A stretch of 64,000 nucleotides of DNA. Source: Lepidodermella squamata. Taxonomy: Eukaryota > Gastrotricha. How positions within the stretch are numbered: position 1 is the stretch's first letter; every line of letters starts with the position of its first letter. Under the pieces are notes generated by a model, which was not told where the DNA came from, ran no database searches, and saw only the letters and a list, made by a program, of their open reading frames with translations. The stretch lies in contig JBLDXI010000029.1 in NCBI GenBank assembly GCA_047495785.1, forward strand, positions 1,860,001 through 1,924,000, written 5' to 3'. Made by a program: the position numbers and the translations under genes. This document shows, piece after piece, positions 21,381 to 33,623 of the stretch.

Positions 21381-22819
21381 ATGACAGAAAAACCGGTCAA
21401 GGTCTACTCTCAGAAGATATTGGACGATGAGATCAAAAACGGCCGGTGGTTGTTGATTTTCGAATCGAAGGTGTACGACGTAACATCCTGGGCGCATCGC
21501 CACCCCGGCGGGCCTCTTCTCATCCAACACGTTATCGGCAAGGATGCTACAGATCAAATTCGCGTCAATCATTCCGAGGAAGTTATTCGGAAGATGAAAG
21601 TCTTCTGCGTCGGCACGATTGGTCCCGATGTTCAGAATTGCAACATGCCGCTATCGATGGCCTTCCGCAAGCTGCACGAAGAACTTACCGAGGAAGGATA
21701 TTACAAAACTGACTACGGATTTTTCGCGATTCAATACGCGAGGATTTTCGCCCTCTTTTTCCTATCCCTTTTCATTCTCTACCAATGGCACCATACCTTT
21801 TTGGGATGTTTCGCCTCGGCGTTCGTTATGGGATGGTTTTGGCGTAAGTTGAAATCTTGCTAAAGATGACTTTATTTTAAGAATATTTGGTTATCTAGAG
21901 CAAAGTGCGTTTATCGGCCATGATACCGGCCACAATGGAATAACCCACGACCGGTTCGTGGACACCCTGGTCGGCATTGTTCTTGGAAATACCCTATCTG
22001 GAATTAGCATTGGCTGGTGGAAGGGGTCTCACAATGTCCATCATTTGATAACGAATGACCCAGAGCATGACCCGGATATTCAGGTATGATTCAGATTTTC
22101 TGACCTAGATTCCTGTGAAATTAGGACATTTTTAGCATTTACCATTTTTGGCTGTTTCAACTCGATTTTTCGACTCGCTTCATTCAACGTTCCACGGCCG
22201 GAAACTGCATTTCGACTTTTTGAGTCAAATGATGGTTGCGATTCAGCACTTGCACTACTTCCCGTTGATGATGGTTGCGAGGGGCAATCTTTACATTCAA
22301 AGCTTCATCTATCTGGCTAAACACAAGACTTACATGCGTTGGCTCGAAGTCGTTTGTCTATGCTTGTACTGGGTTTGGTTCGTCAATTTACTCCTCGCGA
22401 TTCCCGAAACGAGCCATCGCGTCATGTATTTCTTCGTCTCGCTCATTTCTTCCTTCGTACTGCATCTTCAGATTAACTTATCGCACTTTGCCATGTGCAC
22501 CGAGCCGCCTGGCGAGGATGAAGTGTTTATCAAGCACCAGTTGCGGACAACTTTGGACGTTGAGTGCCCGGAGTGGTTCGATTGGTTCCACGGCGGGCTG
22601 CAGTTTCAAGTGGCCCACCATTTATTCCCTCGCATTCCGCGTAATAATCTTCGCAAAACCCGTGATAGAATCGTGCAGTTCTGCAAGCGACACAACTTGG
22701 TTTACCACTGCAAAACCTTCACCGAGGGCAATGTCTTCGTGCTAAAACACCTCAAAAGCATCGCCGACCAGGTGCAATTTCTAGCTCAGGTTGCTATGGA
22801 GAACAAGCAAAAGATTTAA
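21381..22819 (+). CDS. Cytochrome b5-fused front-end fatty-acid desaturase 1, 443 aa
   Basis: Three exons: 21381-21843, 21899-22083 and 22136-22819 (introns of 55 and 52 bp, GT-AG). The protein has an N-terminal cytochrome b5 domain with the haem motif HPGG (in HRHPGGPL). A membrane desaturase domain follows, with the three histidine boxes: HDTGH across the first junction, HNVHH, and QVAHH. The Q in the third box is typical of front-end (delta-5/delta-6 type) desaturases, which insert double bonds between an existing one and the carboxyl end during long polyunsaturated fatty-acid synthesis in the ER. Splicing is supported by reading frame and by the tandem paralog at 23241. Regioselectivity cannot be told from sequence. 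The start is the first ATG of the frame. Confidence 0.9.
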
Positions 22820-23240
22820 TACTCTCGTATTTTAATCACTCAATCTTATGTGTTGTATATTGGTTGTGTAACCGTTAATGTTATAATGAACTGTTAAACG
22901 CCCGGACAACGAATCTTCTCTTTGTTTACTGATACCGAACGAGTAGCGTCTGCGTGCCTAATTATGTGCGGTCTTCATGGTCAATAATTATCCGCAACGC
23001 CATATCTATTATGACATGTTTATTCAACTACTTGTGCCTTCTTCGTGCTTCAGCTAAGAGCACGACCGTTTGTACCATACTCGATTTGCGTGACGTGAGA
23101 CAAACCACGTGTATGATTATTTTTTAGAACAAAAGACAAAAAATCGAATTTATTATTGATTCTCTTCCAATAAGAACTTTTCTGATGAGATTTTGCAACT
23201 AATAATATTGTTTTAATTTTTAGATTTTTTAAATGAAAAA
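22820..23240. other. Spacer between the two desaturase genes
   Basis: 421 bp. The right end has a pyrimidine-rich stretch followed by tag (near 23220), which could be a 5'-untranslated acceptor site. A three-codon upstream frame (ATG at 23233, stop overlapping the main ATG) precedes the next gene. Confidence 0.5.
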
Positions 23241-24702
23241 ATGACAAGTAAGCGGGTCTTCACCTACGACGAAGTGCAGAAGGAGGTGAAAAGCGGCCGA
23301 TCGTTGTTGATTTTCGACCGGAAGGTCTATGACGTTACGAAATGGAAGACGATTCACCCAGGCGGCGAACTCACCATTCGTCATATGCTGGGCCGCGATG
23401 CCACAGATCAAATTTTGACAAATCACTCAGAAGCCGTTGTTGCTAAATACATGAAAATGTTCATCGTCGGCGAAATCGATGACGAGAAGGCGAAAGGTGT
23501 CTACTACGACCGGCCTCTATCGCTGGCGTTTCGGAAACTCCATCAGAAAATGAAAGACGAAGGTCTTTTCACAACTCGACCATTCTACTACGCCCGTCTC
23601 TACACCGCGATTCTATCGATGTGGGTCATCTCTGCGACTCTGCTGTGGAATTATGGCGACAACATTTTCGGCGTGACAGCAGCTGCTATCTTCCTCGCTT
23701 GCTTCTGGCATCAGTCTGCTGGAGTCATGCATGACACTGGGCACAATGCGATAACTCAAAATCGGATAATTGACACATGGGTCGGCATTATCTTCTCTAA
23801 CTGCTTCACCGGTTTCGCTGTTGGCTGGTGGAAAGCCTCACATTTCATCCATCACTTGGTTACAAATGACCCTGAGGTAAGACTAACCGAGACTTGTTCC
23901 CGTGATTTTTGCAAACGTTTCCTCTTCTTATTAGCACGATCCTCATATTCAACTGATGCCGTTTATTGCCATTACAACTCGGTACTTTGACACCATCTAC
24001 TCGACTTTCTATGAAAAGTACTTCCACTACGACGCCTTCGCTAAAATTGTGGTTCCCCTGCAGCATTTTACCTTTCTTCCATTGATGCTTTTCGCGAGAT
24101 TCGTCATTTACCAGAACGGCGTCGGTTATCTGCTGAAATTCCGGCCCCCGCTCTGGAAGACAGAACTGGCTGCAATCGGTGTTTTCTGGGCCTATTTTCT
24201 TACAATGTGTAGCTGGATTCCAGATCCTAGGCTTCGTGTCTATTTCTTCTTCACTCCAATTTTTATCCTTATCATCCTTCAGCTGCAGCTATTCGTCAGC
24301 CACAACGCAATGTCGACGGATGTTATGGCTGAGGATGAAGATTTTGTGTCTTACCAGTTGAGGACTACTCTAGACTATCACTGCGATGAATGGCTCGACT
24401 GGTTCCACGGCGGCCTTCAATTTCAAGTTGCTCATCACTTTTTCCCTCGTCTTCCGCGGCATAATCTTAGGGAGGCTACGAAACACGTTTTGCAATTCAT
24501 TCGAGAGAACAAACTTCCTTACCATTCTGTCAGCTTCACTGGTGGCAATGTTGATCTGCTGAAACATTTAAAGAACATTGCTGAGGAAGCTAAGGCATTG
24601 GCGAGATCGGCGAAAGATCAGTACGATTTCTTGAAAACGTGCCAAGAACAACGCGATCGGTTGATCGACAAAGATTGCCCGACCAAACGAAGCGAAAAAT
24701 AG
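23241..24702 (+). CDS. Cytochrome b5-fused front-end fatty-acid desaturase 2, 467 aa
   Basis: Two exons: 23241-23876 and 23935-24702, with a 58-bp GT-AG intron. It has the same architecture as its upstream neighbour. A cytochrome b5 domain carries HPGG (IHPGGELT). The desaturase domain has box 1 MHDTGH, box 2 SHFIHH and box 3 QVAHHFFPR with the front-end glutamine. Four hydrophobic membrane spans are visible. The C-terminus is a charged tail of about 30 residues not present in copy 1. The first intron of copy 1 is absent. The remaining intron lies six codons earlier than the second intron of copy 1. A three-codon upstream reading frame overlaps the start (ATG 23233, TGA over the main ATG). 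Substrate specificity is unknown; pairing of two such genes would fit sequential delta-6 and delta-5 steps, but that is inference. Confidence 0.9.
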
Positions 24703-25119
24703 ACTTCGAATACGCATCCTCTCAATGAATCAGTTTTTGTTGTGCACAATATATATTGTATTGATTGTAAAATGAAACGCTAATTACCTGTTGTTTATTT
24801 GGATGTTTCTCAAACATTTTGAAAGAAAGAAATCTGTGAAAAATTATTATTTACTTGGCTTCCAATAATAGAAACTTGAAATAAAAAAATTCAAAAATTG
24901 AGTCAACATTCCGTGTTTTGATCTGGGATCCCCTTCGTGTTAGCCTTCCAAAGGTTTCTAAGCTGATCGTAAAGTTTCGAATTGAGCTCGCTGATGGTTT
25001 CACTTCGATAACGTTTCAAATTTGCTTTCGATTCATCAAACCCCTTTTTTATTTCTTATCCATAATTGCAACGCCATTGTGATCATTCATTTCAAGTTAT
25101 AAGTTATAAGGGCAACCTT
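24703..25119. other. Convergent spacer, desaturase 2 and neprilysin 1
   Basis: 417 bp of AT-rich DNA between the 3' ends of convergent genes. It has an AATAAA signal for the desaturase at 24880-24885. Nothing else is seen. Confidence 0.55.
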
Positions 25120-27583
25120 TTACCAAACGGTACATTTGTCGGTGGGATTCATAGGGCTTCCAGCTGGGCAGTTGAAAGCACTAGCGAACTCGGGCATATT
25201 GGAAACAGTTCCAAGAACGCGATAGATCGCAGGCGCGTGTTCGTCATTTAGTATCTGTTCAGCAATACTAGCTCGATCCAATTCCCCACACCAAGAGTTG
25301 CCAAACGAGAGGAAGAACAGCTGATCAGCAGAAAAGTCGAATCCCTGAATAGCCCGATCATCGCCACTCATTTTGAAGGCCTTGTAAGCCGCACGAAGAC
25401 CGCTGTTATCGCCAATATTTTCACCAAGAGTTGAGCTGCCATCGACATAGAAAATGCCGTCGTAGGTGTAGTTCGAATACTGTTTGACTAAACACTGAGC
25501 GCGATTGTCGAACTCCTTTCGACTCCCCGGGGTCCACCAATCACGCTGATTCCCATCCTTATCGAAGCGGCTACCTTCGTTATCGAAAGCATGGCCGATT
25601 TCATGCCCGATTGTCGCTCCAATTGAGCCGTAGTTCAAGGCATTGACCGTATCAGGCCTCATTTCGATATCGATCATTCCTGCTAGGATGAAAATGGTGT
25701 TAAGAAAAGGTTCGTATGCAGCATTTTGAATCCATGGTAACATTGGCCAGGCCTGAAAATGAAGGAAGTTGATAAATCAAGGAATAGGAAACAAACTTAC
25801 GCTTCGGTCAGGTTTATCATGAGGATTATCGAACCTATTGAGCTTGAACACGTGCCAGCTGACCAAATTTGGCACGTAGTTGTCGCCAACGGACCAATTG
25901 ATGAAAAGGTTGTCCATAAGCGAGGCATCTTTGAACCAATTCGGGAAAGCGACATCATACTTAAGAGCGTCCAGCTGAAATTTAGTTGGGGAATCAATAT
26001 GTTCAGCAAAAAATGTCTCAAAATACCTTCACAAGCGCGTTGGCTCGTGTTTCACTATCCAGCCATGTCGCTGTTTCGATCAAACTTCGAAAGGATGAAA
26101 GGATATTTTTCGTGAGTACCACTGTCTAGAAGATTCAGAAGTGAATGGAGAAAAATGGAGAAACAGTTCAGGTACGGACCTCTGGCTGTTCAGCGTTATT
26201 GAAATTTTGATCGAGGTACATTGCTGACAGAACCATACCGATCCCGCCAGCGTTGAATTGCATTTCTTGGAGACACTTCATCTCACCGGTGAAAGGATTC
26301 AAAATATCGGAATATTCAGCAATAGCCTGGTAAACGATGTAATTGTGGAGAGCCTTTCGACCTTTTTTAGTTTCGAGGAGCTTTCTGACGGAACTACCTG
26401 CTACTATGAAAGCGACAAGATTGTCAATAATCACAGGGTCACTCGAAGTTATTTTGATGTTCTTCGACCGATGAAACTCGTCGAAAAAACCTTGCAGATA
26501 CTGCTGCCAATTCATGTAACCAACTTTTTTCTGCAGCCAATCGACATTGGTCTTGCTTTGCCGCAGGTCGTGGCTTCTTTGTTTCTTATCCATAGGGTCA
26601 GCTTGTAACATTAGAGTTAGTTCGACTATATCGATGTAGACATCGGCGTCATATTGGTTGAAAAGCTGCAGAAATTGTTTCATAGCCGAAAAATCCACTT
26701 TTGATGAGAAAGGGCTAAATGCCATCATGCTCTTGCTCTTGACGTCATTCGGATCAGGAATAACCTGGAAAACAAGCATAGAATAATCTCAATCCCATGA
26801 TACCCAAACCTGGAAATTAAATAGTCCTCTTGAAGTAAGTCTATCCCGAAGTGAAAGAAGATTTTCTAGGCTCCAATTTGGCGGAACTTGATCCTCTGTC
26901 TTGATGAATCCGCCTAGGGCTTCGACGATTGTAGCCATTGTCTTTGATGCCTGATTGTAGTCCCACTTTTTGCAAGCTGCGAAGTACCGTCTGGCTTTTC
27001 CAAATGTTTCGGGGTCTCCAGGGCTTGGATCACTTTTCAAAAGTCGCAAAATTTCAGCATCTGCAGGAGGCATGAGCTCGACTCCAACGCGATGAGCGTG
27101 CTTTTTCGGAAAGATTCTTCGTTTCCCAACATTCATAACCGGGTCCTTGTAAAGGCCGCATGTGTATTGGTAGAAGTTTTCGCACGGGTTGACTGACGTG
27201 TTCATGAACCTTTTCAAATCCTCAGCGGCTTTAATGCAATTCGGTGTTGAACATGCACTAACATCGGAATTATAGCTCCAGTCAAACTTAGGTTGTCGCC
27301 TATAATAGGGATTGAATCGTGGCGTTGTCACTGCGAGGTCAGATTCAACCTTGGCCATCCCTTGATACAACAGTGTTGCCAGAACAAATACGGTACCAAG
27401 CAGGACACAACAAATCAATAGAACCAGCCATAGATTTTCTTTCTGCCGCTTGAAAGTCGGTGATCGTAGGCCTGGAAAAAATTAGAAGACCGTCATCGAA
27501 GACAGCGGACTGCGGTCATACTCCTTACTTGTGGTCTCATCCGCTTCGAAGAGATCTTCGGGAATAACTTTCAAAACACCCAT
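25120..27583 (-). CDS. Neprilysin-like M13 zinc endopeptidase 1, 735 aa
   Basis: Six exons on the minus strand: 27529-27583, 26810-27471, 26180-26764, 26027-26125, 25801-25974 and 25120-25752. It is a type II membrane protein: short cytosolic N-terminus, one membrane anchor (near residues 30-55), then an ectodomain with the M13_N and M13 domains. All catalytic marks are present: zinc motif HEIGH (in GATIGHEIGHAFD), third ligand and Asp in GENIGDNSG, substrate-binding NAAY, the HAP...R pair near the end, and the C-terminal CTVW. Length is normal for the family (about 750). Such enzymes cleave small extracellular peptides on the amino side of hydrophobic residues. All junctions are GT-AG and keep frame. 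It is the most downstream of four tandem copies. Confidence 0.92.
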
Positions 27584-28067
27584 TTCTAATAAAATAGGAT
27601 AGAGCAACAGAATGGCTTCGTTTACCTCGTTTCATGCCTCGAATTGCTCAGTTAATTGCTCATTAAGGCGGCGGCGCGCCATCTAATCCACTTGAACCTC
27701 GAATACGAATTATTTTGTCGAGACACATCCATAGCGGAATTATGAAACTTTTAGAGGTTCATGCAGTTGTTAATTCCGCCAGATTTCGAGTTCCCAGAAA
27801 AAGCAACTAAAGCCTACAGCAAAACCGAACTCTGAAACGCTATAGGCGGCATTCGACTAAAATTTCAGGCAGCTTTTGAGGTAAAAATGACGATTGGAGA
27901 AGAGGCAGTGTTGGTAACTCGCTAAGTTATAGTTTCATTATCAGTATGCCGGTTGATGTTTAGAGTACATGAGAATGAGTGATTCCTTGGACCTTAAGAA
28001 ATAATGATTATAGTTTCCGCAACAAAATAAGCCAAATTTAGGTTTATTGTCTTTTATTCCGAGCAAT
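27584..28067. other. Spacer between neprilysins 1 and 2
   Basis: 484 bp; contains the promoter of neprilysin 1 and the 3' end of neprilysin 2. No clear motif. Confidence 0.5.
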
Positions 28068-31000
28068 CTACCAAACAGTGCATTTGTTAGAAGGATTCAT
28101 AGGGCTATTAACTGGGCAGCTGAATGCTGAAGCGAATTCCGGCATATTAGCAAGAGTACCCAGAACTCGATAGAGCTCAGGCGCATGTTCATCCTTCGCA
28201 ATCTGCCTCGCGATTGACCAACGATCAAAGCTATTGCACCAGTATTGCCCGAAAGCAATAAAGAACAGTTGTTCAGAAGTATAATTCAGCAAGCTGTTGA
28301 TCAGCCGATCATCTTTACTCTCCTTGAAAGCAATGTAGGCAGCTCTAAGGCCGCTATTATCGCCAATGTTTTCACCTAGGGTCTTCTTACCGTCCACATA
28401 AATTACGCCATCGTACGAAAACTTCGAATATTGATCAACTAAGCACTGAGCCCGAGTTTCAAATGCTTTCCTGCTAGCAGGGGTCCACCAATTGCGACGA
28501 TTTCCGTCCTTGTCATACTCACTTCCTTCGTTGTCGAAAGCATGTCCAAGTTCATGGCCGATAACAGCACCGACTGCGCCGAAGTTCAAGGAGCTGACTG
28601 TCTGAGGGTACAGGTGAACCTCGATCTATTGAGCCAATATGAAGATCATGTTCAGCTCTGGTTCGTAGTAGGCATTGTTATCCAACGGCAAATCAGGCCA
28701 TGCCTAAGCGAAAAAAAGCTATACACGAATAAGTGGCTGGATCTACAACTCACGGTTCTATCTGGCTTATCGTGAGGGGCGCCCATTCTCAAAAGCCGGA
28801 ATCGATGGTTATTCATTATATTCGTTGAAAAGTCATCGGTAATATTCAGCCCACTATACTTCTGATCCATCAAGGTTCCATTTAAGAACCAAGAGGGAAA
28901 AGCTACGTTGTATCCAATCGCTTCAAGCTAGAATAGCAAAGGAATCAAATTCATCCCCGGAATCACTTTCCTACCTTGGTCAAAGCGTTCTGCCTCGTTG
29001 AGTCATCATTCCATGCAGCAGATTCAATGAGTTTGCGGAAGGATGAAATCATAGTCTTAGTCATATCGGTTACCTAAACATCGATGATTTTGCGCTAAAG
29101 GCGACCAGCGAGAAAAAACCTCTATACAGAGTACTGCGCACTATAAACAGTACTACGCGCGCGCATAATACTATGAAATATACTTATAGCCCGCATTCGT
29201 TGTGAAAAATAATGAATGCACTGGACAAATGACCAACAAATATAATGTGTTTTTGTGGATGTTTCCATGAAATTTTCGGATTACCTGGTGGAGAACAGTC
29301 GAACGTATCCAGAAATTGATAAAAATGCATGTGTAACCGTGGGTTTTCTGCCGTTAGGCGACCTGATAGCGATCCGAAAGCGCAAAAACCTTGGAAAAAT
29401 GCACCCACTGGCGTTTTTGGCGGCGCTTCTTCAAGGAGCAGAATGGGTTCAACCACAGTTTTTTCACATTCCCTAGCAGAGCACATGGAGAGCCTATTAG
29501 CGAAGTAAGGAATAGTCAGTTAATATGGTTGTCATCCACGGCTTTGAAGTCTTTTCCTTCCCGGCTTGCAAAACGAGGAAAAAGTGAAAATGGTGTGTTT
29601 TTAGCCTGTCTTATCTCGAAAAAACCCATGGTTGCACCGTAGCTTTTTGTAGTCAAATAGGAGAAGGCGCTGGGAGGAAGGTTTTGACAGGGAAAGCAGC
29701 AAGAACCACCCCAACTTATCCAAGACTTTTTTGTCCCGATTAGCACTCACTACGTCAGACCCAACACCTCAAAACTGCATGGCATGGCGTCTTTTGGGGC
29801 ATTGCTGCAAGAAACAGATTGGTTTCAACCACAGTTATTTCGCGTTCTCTAGTAGAGCACAACAAGATCTTACTAAGGAAGTAAGAAATTGCCAGTAAAT
29901 GCGGTTTTTATCCACAGTTTAAAAGCCTTTACCTTCCACATCCGAATCAAGTCCGAATCGAAGAGAAAGTGAGCATTTTTCATCTTTCATGGCACTTATC
30001 TTGAAAAAACCCATGGCTGCACCATAAGTTTTTGTATTCAAAAAGGAGAGGAGATTGAGAAGAAGGTTTTAAAAGAGAAAACAGCAAGAACCACGTCAAC
30101 TTATCCACGAATTTTTCGACCTGATGGGCAATCACATTTCAAGCTCAAAATCGAGTTTCAAAATTGGGCTGTTCCGAGACCTTATACAGCAGAGCCCTTA
30201 TTTCACTTGTAACAAGTTGAAGGAAACGCATACTTCTTATAAAATAGCAAATATGCGGGTGCTACCACGATTTGCTATCCATTCGGTCCCAGACCGCGGT
30301 AACAAGATGGTTGAGGTAAGGAGTCATCCGATTTTAGTCCGATTTCAGTTGCTCGTTTCCGTTTAGCTGCTTAGTAAAGATGCGTTCCCCATCATAGTTA
30401 TCCACACCCGTTTTAACTTGCATCGTATCCAAGACATTTTGGTGGTAAAAAGTATCACTGTAGTGGCCTACAATGGCCCTCTGATTCATTGTAGCGGCCT
30501 CTGTTGGCTCTTGGGCTGGATCCTGCAGCGGCATGCGCGGCCGTACTAATAACCACTGGCAACTTTTCTCGCTTCCGAGTTGCAGCCATGGTTTGGCTGA
30601 ACGATTTAGTTCTCTAAAACCTTCCATCCACCGAGCTTAACTAAATTACCCAAATGAGTCTTTTGATGGTAGACCTTACTACTGTTCAAGCGACAACGGC
30701 AGTCTCCCCGTGGCGGTAGCGGGCAACGTAATTTACGGCAAATGTTGGGTCGGGTCGCGTACGCCCTGCTGTCGTTGAAAGTGGACTCTCGGCGAGTGTA
30801 AAACGATCGTCTAGGAAAGCCTCCACGCGTTAGCTAACTAGCTACCAGCAAATTGGGAGACTTGGTCTTGGTTTAAAAGTGACGAGTGACCGTCATATCC
30901 TGCCTTGGCGGGGCCCCAGTGCTTTACATGTTCACAACATCGAACTACAAGGAGATGGATGTGGAGGTATCGGGCTACGGGAGTCTCCCCTCTGGTCCTA

Positions 31001-31296
31001 ACCAAAAGCAACCTACCCAACTTACATACAACCAGCTGCCCCCAGATTATGCTTCCCATTCTAAAGGCACACGCAAGCTACTTTGCTCTTTGAACATGAA
31101 GCTAAAAATTTGACGGTGGGCGGCGCCAACAATAGAACGCGATTGACGCAGTTGAAAAATGACGGATCAAGGTTTTTCCGCGGTTTGGAAAGTGCACCGT
31201 TGAGTGAAATGACTCAAAAGCAAGGATTTTTAGCCATATTAGATGGCACTCTATCACGTTTTAGCGCCAACGGGGAAAAGTTATCCCGATCCCTAG

Positions 31297-31470
31297 GCAG
31301 TCCAGCAGCGCAACTCGACAAAGAGGCCAGTTGTCGGTGGTGCGGTGGCGCATGTTGTAGGCACTCATGCTGTTGCAAGATCAAGGCCAAGACCAAGGGC
31401 CAACCGCGGCCGCAACAATGAATCAAACTGCCATTGTGGGCATTTTAGTAAATCTTGTCCGCGTTCTTGA
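31297..31470 (+). pseudogene. Gag-like fragment with CCHC zinc knuckle inside the foldback element
   Basis: The frame ending at TGA 31468-31470 reads an Arg/Pro-rich stretch and then CHCGHFSKSC, a near-CCHC zinc knuckle like those at the end of retroelement Gag proteins. A more decayed inverted counterpart lies at about 30470-30540. The frame is short and is interrupted upstream by a stop at 31294-31296, so it is a remnant. It hints that the foldback arms captured or derive from a retroelement. Confidence 0.45.
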
Positions 31471-32874
31471 TACAAAGTGAAGACTACCATAGTGCCAAAA
31501 TGGTACCTTTACCATTCCTACTAAATCAAAGGGAAGCCAACTTACTTACATCTCACAAAGAGCATTCCGCAGGAGTAATTAGCAAAATCTACTGGTTTTA
31601 CCACCGTATTTTATTTAAGTTGATGCAAGCGACCATGAGAGTCAATAAGGATAATCGGAAACCGATCTGTACTACGTCAGTCCACAGATACCAGGGATTT
31701 AAATGGTATGGGTCCGCATCTCGAGCGTCTTGTTGCCGCGGTCAGGGCAACGGTTCAGGGCGGAATGCATACCCCAATTCATGGTATCACCGGCATATTA
31801 GTTATCCTTTTAGAAGAAGGCACTCTTATCAACTTGTGAGACTTGGAATAAAGTCTCCGCGTTGTGCGGTTTCAGAATAGAACGGCTCCGAATCTCGATT
31901 TTGTGCTTGAAATGCCATTGCTAAACATTACGAAAAAGTCGTGGATAAGTTGTGGTGGTTTTTGCATTTTTCCCTTTTAAAAACTTCTTCTCAATTACCT
32001 CCCCCATTTGACTACGAAAAATTACGGTGCTGCCATGGTTTTTTTCGAGATGAGTGCGATGAAAGATCCTAAATGCTCACTTTTCCTTCGATTCGGACTT
32101 GATTCGGAAGTAGAGGGAAAAGACTGAAAAGCAGTGGATAAACACTACATTTACTGGGACTTCTTTCTTCCCAAGTTAGATCTTGTTGTGCTCTACTAGG
32201 GAATTTGACAAAACTGTAGTTGAACCCATTCCGTTTCTTGCAGCAGTACTCCAAAAGACGCAAGGTCATGCATTTTCGAGATGTTGAGTAGGATGAAGTG
32301 AGTGCTAATCACGACGAAAAAGTCGTGGATAAGCTGTGGGGATCCTTGCTGCTTTTCCTGTCAAAGCCTTCCTCCCAGCGCCGTCTCCAATTTGACAACA
32401 AAAAGCTATGGTGCAACCATGGGTTTTTTCGAGATAAGAGCGACTGAAAACACCAAATTTTCACTTTCTCACTGATTTGCAAGCCGGGAGGGAAACGACT
32501 GAAAAGCCGTGGATAACCACCATATTAACTAGCTATTTCTTGGTTCCCCACAAAGCCTTTATGTGCTCTACTAGGGAATGTGACAAACCTGTGGTTGAAC
32601 GCATTCTGCTTCTTGAAGAAGCGCCGCCAAAAACGCCAGTGGGTGCATTTTTCCAAGGTTTTTGCGCTTTCGGATCGCTATCAGGTCGCCTAACGGCAGA
32701 AAACCCACGGTTACACATGCATTTTTATCAATTTCTGGATACGTTCGACTGTTCTCCACCAGGTAATCCGAAAATTTCATGGAAACATCCACAAAAACAC
32801 ATTATATTTGTTGGTCAATTGTCCAGTGCATTCATTTTTTCCACAAAATTGCGGGCCAAGTATATTTTATAGTA

Positions 32875-33623
32875 AAGTATGACCAATATTTTTTTTGCCT
32901 CGCATTTCTTTAATAACTCCGTGACCGTGTGGAATATTTTTGAGCGGTTTTCAACAGTCGATAGATCAGGTCTTCGGTAAACTTTCCTGAAATTTTCGTC
33001 AAAATGGGAATCGAGCGAAGAAATTGGTGACAAAAATGCTGTTTGAGGTTTTAATTAAAAATTCCCATTTTTGAAAAATGGCATTTTTCTGGTTTTTGGA
33101 TGGGATGATATCGCCCTGTAAACAAGCTTCGTGGCGACATTTTCTTAGTTGGAAATTAGGTCCATAACACGTCTCCAACTGAGAAATTGAACTCAATAGC
33201 CACAGAAAAGCTCTTGTCCACCAACAGAGATCCGAAACGGCTTTTTTCATTTTTTTGAGTGATCCGTGCCAACCTGGCGAAGCCGCCAGTTTTGGACGGT
33301 TGTACAGGTTCTTTTCGGGAATCGGGGACTTGGATCCGTCACGGACCATCTCTCAAACAGTTTGAAGCATCTGGAAAGAGTGATGATCAGCTCTTGCAAC
33401 ATTGGGTGCAAAAATGCCATTTTTCAAAAATGGGAATTTTTAATTAAAACCTCAAACAGCATTTTTGTCACCAATTTCTTCGCTCGATTCCCATTTTGAC
33501 GAAAATTTCAGGAAAGTTTACCGAAGACCTGATCTATCGACTGTTGAAAACCGCTCAAAAATATTCCACACGGTCACGGAGTTATTAAAGAAATGCGAGG
33601 CAAAAAAAATATTGGTCATACTT
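32875..33623. mobile_element. Nested 749-bp inverted-repeat element with TA target duplication
   Basis: The two arms, 32875-33088 and 33410-33623, are 214-bp inverted copies with no mismatch that I can see, starting aagtatgaccaatatttttt. The spacer is 321 bp without a coding frame of note. It interrupts the right end of the foldback element. Comparison with the left end of that element shows the insertion point as a TA that is duplicated on both sides (32873-32874 and 33624-33625). A TA duplication with long inverted repeats fits a non-autonomous Tc1/mariner-type element. Identical arms mean it is young or kept identical by conversion. Confidence 0.85.

Noticed and set aside
33259-33499. Frames inside the nested inverted-repeat element
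   Set aside because: They are mirror images of each other across the arms and show no transposase motif.
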